From the NCBI GenBank assembly GCA_032718475.1, contig JAUCBJ010004890.1:1-37657 (forward strand): a DNA stretch of 37,657 nucleotides, written 5' to 3'. A model generated the notes under the pieces. It did not search any database. It had not been told where the DNA came from and saw only the letters and a list, made by a program, of their open reading frames with translations. This DNA is from Nemertoderma westbladi (lineage: Eukaryota > Xenacoelomorpha > Nemertodermatida > Nemertodermatidae). Below, piece after piece: positions 21,237 through 30,806 of this stretch (positions within the stretch are counted from its first letter, which is position 1; every line of letters starts with the position of its first letter). The position numbers and the translations under genes are program-made.

Positions 21237-21608
21237 CTGGATGCTAAAGAAAGACCCATGATAACAACGGATGTATAACATCATCTTTACTTAAAGAACT
21301 CCCCTCCAATGGTATGATATTGATATTGATTTATTAGTGACGGGACACATAATAGATAATATTTAAGTTGGTATAGACCGTTAGCAACCATACAATTGTT
21401 ATAGATACAGTACGAGATATTTTTGTTATGGAATTAAATCAGTATGGTATGAAAAATATATGAACAGTACATCTTACGCGAGTTATATCGATAAAATTGT
21501 CACTTAATGGGATAGCCACATGAGGCGCACCTCGTTTCCATGTGGGTCCCCGCTATGTAATAATGTTTTAGGTAAAATAGTCGGGGAAGTAATAAAATTA
21601 AATTTAGG

Positions 21609-22100
21609 ACTACAGATTAGAATACACATGAACTACTAATAAGATTGTATAATTGTTGGGGAAGCAATAAAAATTAAATTCAGGACTACAAATAAAAATA
21701 CACAAATAAAATGGTCAGTGCTTTAATCTAAAAATGGTTATGGGTGGGATGATTTGAAATTTGTTACTTAAAATTGTCAAATATTTAGATAAAATAAATA
21801 TAAAAAAAACAAACTTAGTAAAGGAACTGCGATGCATTGTTTGTGGACTACAGATTAGAATACACATGAACTACTAATATGATTGTATAATTGTTGGGGA
21901 AGCAATAAAAATTAAATTCAAGACTACAAATAAAAATACACAAATAAAATGGTCAGTGCTTTAATCTAAAAATGGTTATGGGTGGGATAATTTAAAATTT
22001 GTTACTTAAAATTTTTCTGTCAATTTACTGTCAAAAATTCTGTCAAGTATTTAGATAAATAAAGGTAGAAAAACAAACTTAGTAAAAGAACTGCGATGCA
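21609..22100. repeat. Tandem duplication of about 240 bp in the LINE 3' UTR
   Basis: The block starting ACTACAGATTAGAATACACA is present at about 21609-21838 and again at about 21844-22100, sharing AATGGTCAGTGCTTTAATCT and AACTGCGATGCAT. The second copy has an internal insertion with repeated CTGTCAA. A third partial copy begins at about 21572 (TCGGGGAAGTAATAAAATTA). Confidence 0.9.
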
Positions 22101-22144
22101 TGTTTATGAATTAAGTGGGTTAATAGTGTGCAAGTAATTGTGAT

Positions 22145-25100
22145 TCATGCGTCGGTTAGAGTATTTAAGTAATGGCGCTTTACTTGGTGTTTAAAAGACT
22201 CTAGTGTCGTTGCCTCTGTTACACAGTTCGGTAGGGCGTTCCAGAACGCTGGGCCTCGATAGTCGAATGAGTTCTGTGCGAATTTAGTATTCTTATGGGG
22301 GATCGATGCTTTTGTTCTCGGGGTTCGTGTTGATCGTGTGTTTTTATTGAAGTTAACCATATCTTGGATGTAACTCGGTGAGGTTCCGCGCTGGGTCTTG
22401 TACATAAGAGTTACCAGATTTTGTTGCACTCGATATTCTATTGGTAGCCAGTTTATGGTTTTGTAGTGCGATGGATAGATGTGGCTGCGGTCCTCTAAAG
22501 ATAAGCAATATCGAATGCACTTCCGCTGCAGTGCCTCAAGCTTGTTGCGCCAGATTGAGCTGATTGAGTAGAACCAGACAGCAGCAGCATAGTCCATGAG
22601 TGGCTGTATCAGCGCGTTACATAGTAGGCGACGTAGGTTGTAGTCTAGTACCCCGGAGAATCGGTAAAGAAATTTTAATCTAGAATTCCCTTTCTTGACT
22701 ATCGCGGTGATCATAGACTCTCCGTTCATTGATTGGTCTAGTTTGCAACCCAGGTATGTGACAACAGTTCGGTTCGATATGGGTTTCCCGTTACAAGTGA
22801 CTGCTAGTGGTGCACTGGACGCCAAACGTTGGTTCGTTCCAAACAAGATGGTTTCTGTCTTGCCTAAGTGTAGCGTGAGTCGATTGTCTATGAGCCAAGA
22901 CTGGGTGTTTTCGAGATTTCGTGTAAGCGTTTGGGAAATTGTCTCGGCATCTTCTTCTGAAGCTACGTGAGCGAGATCGTCTGCAAACTTTGGCGTCGGA
23001 CAGTCTACCGCCTGATCGGAGTCGTTTATTTGCGACAGGAATAACAATACCGGAAGGATCCCGCCCTGGGGTAAGCCATCGTCGAGTGGAAGTTCGTCGG
23101 AGGATGTACCCTGGATACTCACAACCTGGCTGCGTTTCGATAGATATGATTTAAACCAGTTGACTGATGAATTGTCCAGCCCCATGTGTTTCAGTTTCAT
23201 TAGAACGATGTCATGGTTTACCGTATCAAATGCTTTCTTTAGGTCTATCAGTACCATTCCTGTCAGCTTTCCGAGATCGGCTGCGTTTCGTATGTAATTG
23301 TCTAGAAATATTAAACAGGTTTCGGTTGAGTATCCTTTTAAGAATCCTGATTGGAGCTTTGATAAAATCTTACTTGATATATAGTATGAATAGACCTGGT
23401 CATATACCACACGTTCTAGGATTTTGGCGAGGATAGGCAGTAGGGATAGGGGGCGATGGTTTTCTCTCAATATCAGTGAGCCTTTCTTTTTGTGCACAGG
23501 TGTTACCTTAGCTAGTTTCAGGGATGATGGGAAAGTACTTGTTGCTATGGAGACGTTAACAATGTGCGTGATAGGCTTCGACAATTCCTTGTGGCCGTCT
23601 TTGTATAGTCTTGCGGGCAGTCCGTCGATTCCAGGGCTTTTATCAGTGTTCAGCTTAGACATGATATCAGAAACCTCGTCGGTTGTTGTTTGTTGTATAG
23701 TGAAACTATCTCTTTGAATTCCCATCGATTGGTAGTACCGCGCAACCGAATCTTCCCCGAACCGTCCAGATGGCGGGGGCAGCTGGTTAACTAGTTCCTT
23801 CGCAATTGACGTAAAGAATGTATTAAATGTATCAGCAATTTGTTTTGGTTCGTGTACTAGAGCTCTGCCATTGTGGATTTTTGTTATGGCCGACGACTTG
23901 GTTTTCTTTACTGGCATTCCTAGGGACTTTAATGTTTTCCATAGCTTTTTGTGGTCGGTCCTGTTATTTTCGATTTGGGTCCGTATGTAGGCTTTCTTAG
24001 CCTCTTTGATGGCGTTAGTGGCAACGTTCCTTTGTTTTTTGAAATCAGTTTCATTTATGACAGTGCGGTTGTGTTTCAGTTTTGAAAATGATTTGTCCCT
24101 TACTATTATCAGCTGTAGAAGTTCTGGTGTAAGCCATGGTTCCGAATGTGTCTTGATTCTTATATCCCTGTTTGGGGCTATTGAATCCAGTATTGAAGTT
24201 AGCTGAGTAGTGAGGACGTTGACGGCTGTGTCGACATCAGTAATTAGACTGATATTCGATATAGCATCGTTGCGCGCTATCATATTGGATACGGCTGCGG
24301 GGGAATATTCCTTATAGCTTCTGGCATTAATTATACGAGGAGGAACTGCATCCGGTTTGACTTTCTTTCTAGTTATATGAACTATGTAGTGGTCGCTGAT
24401 ACCAACCTCAATAACACCATAGTCAGTAACCTTGTCAGCCAATGATGTAGTGTAGATGTGGTCTATGAGGGTAGCTGTTGTGTTGGTTACACGAGTGGCC
24501 TCCTTGATAATCTGTTTTGCACCAACCGAGTTGCAGTAAGAAATGACTACATTTTTGTCCCCAATCTGTCTGGGGTCATTCGATAACATATCGACGTTCA
24601 CATCACCCAGAATGAAAATTTCGCGTAGTTCACCGATGCTTCCAATTCCTGTTTCTAGAGTGTTGAAGAAGTGTGTAACTGAAGATGATGGTGGACGATA
24701 AACCGAGCCGATTAGGATTCTAGGTGTTTGTGGGAGTAAGAGAAAACCAAACAGTCCTTCAATATCCAGATTATTTAGTGTATCACAGGGTTCCAGTGTT
24801 AGATTATTTTTCGTATAGATAGCTACACCTCCGTGTCCATTTTCTATTCTGTCTTTCCTTGTGACATAGTATCCGGATATTTCTATCTCATTGTCCGACA
24901 CTGAGTCATCTAACCACGTCTCAGAAACAGTAATTATGTGTAAGTTTGCCATTCTTGCTATGATCCGCAGTTCTTGTAATTTGCTTTTCAAACTTTGAAC
25001 ATTTAGGTGAATTATATGGATCCCAGGGCGATTAAACTTCGTAATCCATGGGTAAAGTTCATGACGCGGCGCGGCAGACCCAGCCGGGGTCCGGTGTGGT

Positions 25101-25525
25101 GCTACAGACCTGGCCGGGGTCCGGTGAGGCGCCAGAGACCCTGCTGGGGTCCGGTGTGGCGCGACAGACCCTGCCGGGGTCTGGTGTGGCGCGACAGACC
25201 CTGCCGGGGTCCGGTGTGGCGCGGTAAACCCTGCCGGGGTACGGTGTGGTACTACAGACCCTGCCAGGGTCCGTTGTGGCGCTACAGACCCTGCCGGGGT
25301 CCGGTGTGGTGCGGTAGACCCTGTCGGGGTCCGTTGTGGCGCTACAGACCCTGCCAGGGTCCGGAGTGGCGCGGTAGACCCTGTCGGGGTCCGTTGTGGC
25401 GCTACAGACCCTGCCGGGGTCCGGAGTGGCGCGGTAGACCCTACCAGGGTCCGGTGTGGCGCGCTAGACCCTGCCGAGGTCTGGTGTGGCGCCACAGGCC
25501 CTCCCGGGGTCCGGTGTGGCGCCAT
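22145..25525 (-). CDS. LINE ORF2: APE-type endonuclease plus reverse transcriptase with repeat N-terminus
   Basis: 1126 aa from the first ATG after the ORF1 stop. Residues 1-154 are about 15 decapeptides of the type APHRTPAGSV. Residues 158-385 are the APE endonuclease: LNVQSLKSKL, SETWL (E202), GGVAIYTK, GSVYRPP, LGDVNVD (D308) and SDH (377-379). The reverse transcriptase spans about 615-900, with VLIDLKKAFDTV (D761, D767), GLPQGGILPVLLF and FADD (847-850). A C-terminal domain follows. Catalytic residues are present. Motif B is unusual in having ILPVLLF where ILGPLLF is usual. The protein nicks target DNA and primes cDNA synthesis on it. The frame continues upstream without a stop to the TGA of ORF1, so translation may also come from readthrough. 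Confidence 0.95.
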   Translation of the reverse strand: MAPHRTPGGPVAPHQTSAGSSAPHRTLVGSTAPLRTPAGSVAPQRTPTGSTAPLRTLAGSVAPQRTPTGSTAPHRTPAGSVAPQRTLAGSVVPHRTPAGFTAPHRTPAGSVAPHQTPAGSVAPHRTPAGSLAPHRTPARSVAPHRTPAGSAAPRHELYPWITKFNRPGIHIIHLNVQSLKSKLQELRIIARMANLHIITVSETWLDDSVSDNEIEISGYYVTRKDRIENGHGGVAIYTKNNLTLEPCDTLNNLDIEGLFGFLLLPQTPRILIGSVYRPPSSSVTHFFNTLETGIGSIGELREIFILGDVNVDMLSNDPRQIGDKNVVISYCNSVGAKQIIKEATRVTNTTATLIDHIYTTSLADKVTDYGVIEVGISDHYIVHITRKKVKPDAVPPRIINARSYKEYSPAAVSNMIARNDAISNISLITDVDTAVNVLTTQLTSILDSIAPNRDIRIKTHSEPWLTPELLQLIIVRDKSFSKLKHNRTVINETDFKKQRNVATNAIKEAKKAYIRTQIENNRTDHKKLWKTLKSLGMPVKKTKSSAITKIHNGRALVHEPKQIADTFNTFFTSIAKELVNQLPPPSGRFGEDSVARYYQSMGIQRDSFTIQQTTTDEVSDIMSKLNTDKSPGIDGLPARLYKDGHKELSKPITHIVNVSIATSTFPSSLKLAKVTPVHKKKGSLILRENHRPLSLLPILAKILERVVYDQVYSYYISSKILSKLQSGFLKGYSTETCLIFLDNYIRNAADLGKLTGMVLIDLKKAFDTVNHDIVLMKLKHMGLDNSSVNWFKSYLSKRSQVVSIQGTSSDELPLDDGLPQGGILPVLLFLSQINDSDQAVDCPTPKFADDLAHVASEEDAETISQTLTRNLENTQSWLIDNRLTLHLGKTETILFGTNQRLASSAPLAVTCNGKPISNRTVVTYLGCKLDQSMNGESMITAIVKKGNSRLKFLYRFSGVLDYNLRRLLCNALIQPLMDYAAAVWFYSISSIWRNKLEALQRKCIRYCLSLEDRSHIYPSHYKTINWLPIEYRVQQNLVTLMYKTQRGTSPSYIQDMVNFNKNTRSTRTPRTKASIPHKNTKFAQNSFDYRGPAFWNALPNCVTEATTLESFKHQVKRHYLNTLTDA

Positions 25526-25604
25526 AGACCCAGCCGGGGTCCGGTGTGGCGTGACAGACCCAGCCGGGGTCCGCTGTGGCGCGACAGACCCAGCAGTGGT
25601 CCAG
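25064..25604 (-). repeat. 30-bp minisatellite coding the ORF2 N-terminus (about 18 units)
   Basis: The plus-strand unit is close to GGTCCGGTGTGGCGCGACAG plus ACCCTGCCGG. It fills the space between the ORF1 stop and the endonuclease domain, starts 12 bases after the ORF1 stop and keeps the ORF2 frame throughout. GC content is far above the surroundings. The plus strand is also open across it (25007-25615), a by-product of the 30-bp period. Confidence 0.95.
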
Positions 25605-25609
25605 TGCGG

Positions 25610-25621
25610 ACATAGTCAGTA
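25610..25621 (-). promoter_or_regulatory. ORF1 stop codon in readthrough context (UGA CUA)
   Basis: The minus strand reads TAC TGA CTA TGT, with TGA at 25618-25616. UGA followed by CUA is the best-known leaky stop context of viral and animal mRNAs. The next 30 codons are open and in frame with ORF2, so readthrough would join ORF1 to ORF2. This is a prediction from sequence only. Confidence 0.5.
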
Positions 25622-26815
25622 TGTGTCTCTGGTGGATACAGATCTACTCGTTGATCTGCTGCGAGGTTCGGGGGACTGTGTTGGGGTAACTTCTGTACCA
25701 TCGGAGTTAGTAGGCTGTGTGTGACCAGGTTGGGTTAGAGGCACTCCTTCAACGACGTGGCCGTGGCGGATAATCCATCGTTTTTCTGGTCTTGTCGCTT
25801 GCATAGTACGTCGTTCTTTGCGCAGTTCAAACTGTAGCCGACTTTCCTCTGGGGTGTAGTCCGGCGAGATGTAAAGGTTTTTGAGGTGCTCGATTTGGCG
25901 TAGTTCGCGGGCTTTCCGCAGGAGAATACTTTGTTTCTCATGCGGTATTGTGACTACTAGTGGTTGTGGCTGGTTGGTTTGTTGTTTTCCAACACGTCTT
26001 GTTGTTATCTCGTCGCGGTTCAATGAAACACCCAGTGTGTCAGCGATATCGATTACCACTTTCTTGTCATCTACGTCAGTTGATCCTTTTATGACAATGT
26101 TGCATTTCCTTTTATTCTGTTCCGCCTCTTCATGTTTTAATTGTCTCGTTAGAACAGCTAGGTTTGTTGGTTGACTCGTCTTTTTGGCCTTGGATGCGTA
26201 GGTTGTCCACTCCCCTGAGTCGTTGCCAGGTTCAACGTTTGCAACTGCTGCGACTGATTCTTCTATTTTTGTTTGTAGCTCTTCAACATTGTTTTCGATG
26301 TCCACTCGCAGTTCTTTGAGCCTGGTGGCCGTAGCTTGTTTGTTGTCCTTCATATTTTTCTCAAGTTGTGTAATACCCAACTCAAGCTTGTTTGATTTTG
26401 TTCGAGCTACATCTAGTTGTTGTTGGAGTAGCTGGATTTTCTCGTTTAGTCGTGATTCGACGTTCTCGAGGTCTTTCGAGGCTCGGGACAATCGTTTACC
26501 AACGCATCGGCCACAGTAAAAATCTATCTGCCCAAAGTCTGTTCCAGTCGCAGCGATGCATATCATTGCGATTGTACAGTTTCCTCCGGAGCAATATACT
26601 TCGATTTCATCGTGGCCGTCGTTCCGTAGTGGACCAGTGGCGGTTTGTTTGGGCAGCTGTTTTTTTGGCGGAAAGTCGGAATTAGTTGTTTTGTTTTCTC
26701 TTTTTTCCGTCGCAGAGTTGCTTGTTGAGCCGGGAGAAGTTAGTCGGCGATTGGCGACAGCATTAATGCTCTGGCGACGCCTACCACTTCCGGCCGGTTG
26801 TGACGTCGATGACAT
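25616..26815 (-). CDS. LINE ORF1: nucleic-acid-binding protein
   Basis: 399 aa starting MSSTSQPAGSGRRRQ. Residues 75-104 form a small cysteine cluster (C75, C80, C86, C101, C104), as in PHD-like fingers of CR1-type ORF1 proteins. Residues about 110-190 are heptad-rich and probably a coiled coil for trimer formation. Residues about 237-300 (CNIVIKG ... PLVVTI) fit an RRM fold, followed by a C-terminal domain (305-355) with YISPDYTPEESRLQFELRK. The end is Ser/Arg-rich. The role known for the family is packaging the element RNA. The frame is the same as that of ORF2. Confidence 0.92.
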   Translation of the reverse strand: MSSTSQPAGSGRRRQSINAVANRRLTSPGSTSNSATEKRENKTTNSDFPPKKQLPKQTATGPLRNDGHDEIEVYCSGGNCTIAMICIAATGTDFGQIDFYCGRCVGKRLSRASKDLENVESRLNEKIQLLQQQLDVARTKSNKLELGITQLEKNMKDNKQATATRLKELRVDIENNVEELQTKIEESVAAVANVEPGNDSGEWTTYASKAKKTSQPTNLAVLTRQLKHEEAEQNKRKCNIVIKGSTDVDDKKVVIDIADTLGVSLNRDEITTRRVGKQQTNQPQPLVVTIPHEKQSILLRKARELRQIEHLKNLYISPDYTPEESRLQFELRKERRTMQATRPEKRWIIRHGHVVEGVPLTQPGHTQPTNSDGTEVTPTQSPEPRSRSTSRSVSTRDTY

Positions 26816-26939
26816 GTTTATCTCGTAGATTATCAGTTGCTGTTCCAGTAGTTCCGGAATATCGTTTTAAGCATACAAAGTTCCAATATAGCAATAAAAT
26901 TTATAATATAAATTTAATATAACTAGCAGGTTGAAGACT

Positions 26940-27658
26940 ATGGAAGCATCATGGTATCATGGTATAACTCTTATCTGTGCCTTTCTGGGGGTACATGCTA
27001 AAAAGTTGCGAGTAGCAAGTGGAAGAAAGTACGGCCCTCCCAAGCCAAAACCATCTACTGTAAGTACTTTTTTCAAGATTCTGAGAAAATTGTGAGTAAA
27101 ACTTGAGGCTTGGCATTTGTCTCCATAGGGCCTATAGGTCTCTTTATATGTAGATTATGTTTTTAGGGGAATCACAGGCGTAGAATTATATTCTGATGCT
27201 TATTTTTGTAATAATGCATTGTATTTAATAAGAAATTTGAGTTAAACGGTAGTTTTATTCATACTTAATAGTAAAATAATTACCCCCAAAACCAGCTAAC
27301 GCGCGCCTAACAGGTAATGAAAAATTTTGATAACCAAACTGCTATCAATATCATTATATTTTTTGTGTAATATAGTTACACCAAAACCAATCTTCATGGC
27401 CAGCCTCCTTTAGGAGGCGCCTCAAGAAATTCCTGGGCTGTCTACCATACTTATTCACTCCATGTGGTCGCCAAAGTACAAGATTATGCTCAGACTGGTC
27501 CTCACGGCGAAAACAATGTCATGCAAAGCGTATGCGGCTCTGTAAACGCTCTACGCGTAAGTGCTATCATCCATAACGCTATCATCCATAACGCTATCAT
27601 CCATAACGCTATCATCCATAACTACGTCTATAGAACGTTATTACCATTTAGTATTTAA
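26940..27658 (+). CDS. Candidate small secreted-protein gene (two putative exons)
   Basis: ATG at 26940 opens 40 codons (26940-27059) that look like a signal peptide (MEASWYHGITLICAFLGVHA) followed by a basic, proline-rich stretch, ending exactly at a good donor ACT^GTAAGTAC. A matching phase-0 exon could start at 27404 after GGCCAG and run to a TAA at 27656-27658 (84 codons), or stop at the donor CGC^GTAAGTGC at 27556. A stronger acceptor (CCTCCTTTAG at 27413) would change the frame; the overlapping frame there is cysteine-rich. No family was recognised. The region abuts the LINE 5' end, so it could be repeat sequence. Low certainty. Confidence 0.25.
27565..27621. repeat. 15-bp tandem repeat, four units
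   Basis: GCTATCATCCATAAC is repeated four times without change. In the frame of the candidate exon it encodes AIIHN repeats. Confidence 0.95.
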
Positions 27659-27659
27659 G

Positions 27660-28460
27660 TGTTGTAGTGCGGTTCAGTACGAAAATAGGACTAGGTATAC
27701 GTTCACATATGTTCAATAGACGACTTGTACGTAGATTGTAGGCCTATACATTCCATCAAAATATGTTCTTGTTCTACATCGTTGTAATCTACTGTACTGA
27801 TGATGCTACTACATTATTCTTCACTTATTATCATATCGATAATTTTTTTATATTCGAGCGAAAGTAACAAATTAAGAATCAAATTAATTCACGTAACAAT
27901 TAATTGTTTCGGGTATTTTTTTTTTATTTTTACGCGTAAAAATGATTCATATAAAATCTAATGAGATTGTAGGCATCAACATCCACTAGAAACTGAAATT
28001 AATCTCAGCTGTACAAAATTTATAAATTTACTTATAGACTATGTAATTTATATATTGTAAGAAATTACAATTATAGGCATACAGTAGGCCTACATGGTGT
28101 TCATAGATTTTTTGAATAGCCTACGATAAAGTATACCGAGCTACAGTAATTTATTTAAATTACTGAAAAGCATAGGCTGTGGAGCCACAATATTAAATGC
28201 TTAATCTGTCGATATAGCGGTACAAAGTGTATTTTAGATTCTGATTTATTAATGCAGTAATACTGGTGTTTTACAGGTATCTCCAAGTAGCTGACTTTAT
28301 TAACAATATTGCTTCCATAATTGTGAGTCTTATACAGTATGTTCTCCAACTCCAATAACACAAGATGGGTCCTTCAAATCTGTTATAGATATACATAATT
28401 ACTAGTAAGTAAAAACATGTGAACAATATTGCCTCGTCTTTCTGGCTAATAATTCCGACG
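27660..28460. other. AT-rich stretch without a supported gene
   Basis: Only short open frames and TAGGCCTA words (about 27740 and 28085) are seen; no splice-coupled coding region or repeat family could be defined. Confidence 0.5.
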
Positions 28461-28462
28461 GG

Positions 28463-28740
28463 TAAGTACTAAAAGGTATACCGACCTATACGGAGCTATA
28501 CCGACCGATTACCGAGCTATACCGATCTATACCAAGCTATACCGACCTATACAATGGCTACTAAAAGGTATACCAACCTATAACAATACAAAAAAAGAGC
28601 TACACCGACCTATACCGCGCTAACACCGGCTTATACCGAACTACACCGAGCGAACACCAGCCTTTACCGACCTATAACAATACAATATACAGAGAAAAAC
28701 CGACTTATACTGAGCTATAACCCCAATAGAAACCCCAATA
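28463..28740. repeat. Left cluster of 10-bp TATACCGACC/TATACCGAGC units
   Basis: The two 10-bp variants alternate, giving a 20-bp rhythm; later units are degraded with inserted ACAATACAAAA or CAACACCGG. Confidence 0.85.
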
Positions 28741-29115
28741 TCCCCGCAATATCTCAAAAGTCCAATATTACCGCAATGCCTGTGCCTACTGTTACTACCA
28801 TCTCATTAAATACCACTGTATGTGAGATGGTACTATAGACCAGATTCATTGTACAGTATATCATTATTATCAAACAGTATTTGAATAGATGTGAAGGAAT
28901 AGCATTCTAGATATTAAAACAAAAACCTAAGGACCAGGAAAGTGGCAAATGGGCCACAAAGCCACCCAGTTATCGCAGATATACCTTTTAAATGTAATTT
29001 AAAAAGGAATCTCGGAAGTGTAGAAAATTTAACAAGAAATAAATTTCTCCGTGTAAAAATAATTTCTGAATGTCCCACTTCTATAATAAAAAATACCACA
29101 AAAGCATTTATATGC

Positions 29116-29139
29116 GGGCGGGGGGGGGGGGGGGGGGTA
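29116..29139. repeat. Poly-G run
   Basis: GGGCGGGG followed by about 17 further G. Open frames passing through it are not credible as genes. Confidence 0.9.
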
Positions 29140-29284
29140 GCCTGCTCTTTTAAAGTAACCTGCTCTTTTCCCTTAACGTTTATAACGGTTGTCGGTTGTG
29201 GTTGTCTGATGTCGGCTGTCGGCGTAGCAATTACACCCAGTAAAGGTGGTCGTTACATCTCTGTATCGCATTGGTATAGCTTGG

Positions 29285-29490
29285 AATAGGTCTCTGTATA
29301 TATACCGATATTAGCGCGGTATAGCTCTGTATTGCATTATTATAGCTCAGTATAGGTCGGTATTGCTCTGTATTGTATTGATATAGGTCGGTAAAGGTCG
29401 ATGTTAGCTCGGCATGGTCGGTGTAGGCCGGTGTTAGCTCGGTATAGGTCGGTGTAGGCCGGTGTTAGCTCGGTATAGGTCGGTAAATTC
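29285..29490. repeat. Inverted cluster of GGTCGGTATA/GCTCGGTATA units
   Basis: The units are the reverse complement of the left cluster at 28463-28740. The block GTGTAGGCCGGTGTTAGCTC is present twice in tandem near 29420-29475. Confidence 0.85.
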
Positions 29491-29518
29491 ATCATACATC
29501 ATCTCATTTATTCGTGTC

Positions 29519-30562
29519 TACATGAGAGTAAAAACCCAAGCGATCATTTTGTGAACATCCAATGATATTGCCTGTTTTATAAATGCTTTAAGTTGTTATG
29601 GGATGTTCTGTTTGATTGGTTGTTATGTGATTTACTTGCTAATCTTGGCCAGTATTAAATACACTAAATCAACAAGCACTGATCAATGTGTACAGATATA
29701 CAGTAGGAGTCAATATGTTTCACAGGAGGCATGATGGAGGGGGGAGGGGTGGGGGATTTTCGAAAACCTATCTTGGTGAATTAAAAGCACATCCCGGCGA
29801 ATTAGCAATGATAATTATTAAGTGAGGGAAAGGAACAGGTTGCTGTGGCAGGACAATGGATAGAATAATAATGATTTTTATTACGTACTATATTTATTAT
29901 TTATTTTGGAATAAAGATGTAAGGTAAAAAAAGCACGACATTGACATTTTCGTCGACATTGACGTCGTCGGGATGTGCAGTTTTCCGATGTCGGATTATA
30001 TTACTTTTCTCTGTAAATCTTTTCTCGCAATGGGTACCGGTACACGTATAATAATCTTTTTCACAATTCATTATTAGGGCCTACTGTATTACGTATTATT
30101 TACCTACATTAAATGTCCAGTTACTGCTGTATTGTACGATATGACAGTATTTTACAAAGATTAAAGCTGTAAAGAGGTCTGGCCTCTATCCTAGAACCTA
30201 GCACCTAGAGCAAGAGCCCATCAATTGTATTATATTCTTAAGTACATTCCTGCATTCTTTCATTATTACGTCAGTCACTGCAAACAATCACTCATAGCGT
30301 CATAGGCAGATAGGTACAGTAAGTGTGTTAGAGTCTGAGAGTACATGTAGAGCTACCAGCATACTGCTAATATTTAAATGTAAACTACTAAGTTACATTG
30401 ATCGCTTGTTGATTTAGTGCATTTAATACTGGCCAAGATTAGCAAGTAAATCACACAACAACCAATCAAACAGAACATCCCATAACAACTTAAAGCATTT
30501 ATAAAACAGGCAATATCATTGGATGTTCACAAAATGATCGCTTGGGTTTTTACTCTCATGTA
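29519..30562. mobile_element. TA-flanked element with 165-bp terminal inverted repeats
   Basis: The left arm begins CATGAGAGTAAAAACCCAAG at 29521. The right arm ends with its reverse complement at 30560, and TA is found on both sides (29519-29520 and 30561-30562). About 160 bases of the arms differ at only two or three sites. The 1,040-bp element has no transposase frame. TA duplication suggests a Tc1/mariner-type MITE, though TA could also be chance. Confidence 0.85.
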
Positions 30563-30669
30563 TTGTGTCTTAGGTCTTAGGTCCGGTACAGTAAAGCTGT
30601 AGAATTTTAAAACAATAGCTGATTTACAATATTCAAACATCTATCTATCAGTCTATAGTGGGCAAAGAA

Positions 30670-30806
30670 CATACAGACATATACAGACATATACATATAC
30701 ATATTGTACTGTACATGATAACATAATACAAAAATCTATAATACAAATATACAGACATATACATATACATATTGTACTGTACATGATAACATAATACAAA
30801 AATCTA
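30670..30806. repeat. Tandem duplication of about 65-75 bp
   Basis: ACAGACATATACATATACAT ... GATAACATAATACAAAAATC is present twice in a row immediately before the LINE fragment. Confidence 0.9.

Larger units (their letters stand above)
21312..26870 (-). mobile_element. Full-length CR1-like LINE (non-LTR retrotransposon), both ORFs intact
   Basis: Read on the minus strand: 5' UTR from somewhere near 26870, ORF1 26815-25616, ORF2 25525-22145, then a 3' UTR of about 0.8 kb ending in short AATATC units (plus strand TGATATTGATATTGAT at 21315). Neither ORF has a frameshift or premature stop. The exact ends are uncertain: no target duplication was found (CR1-type elements often lack one) and the 5' limit is a guess. 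Confidence 0.93.

Noticed and set aside
25007-25615. Plus-strand open frame of 202 codons rich in Arg and Pro
   Set aside because: It is the antisense of the 30-bp repeat in LINE ORF2 and has no independent support.
28942-29289. Plus-strand open frame of 115 codons
   Set aside because: It runs through a poly-G tract and lies in a repeat nest; no recognisable motif.
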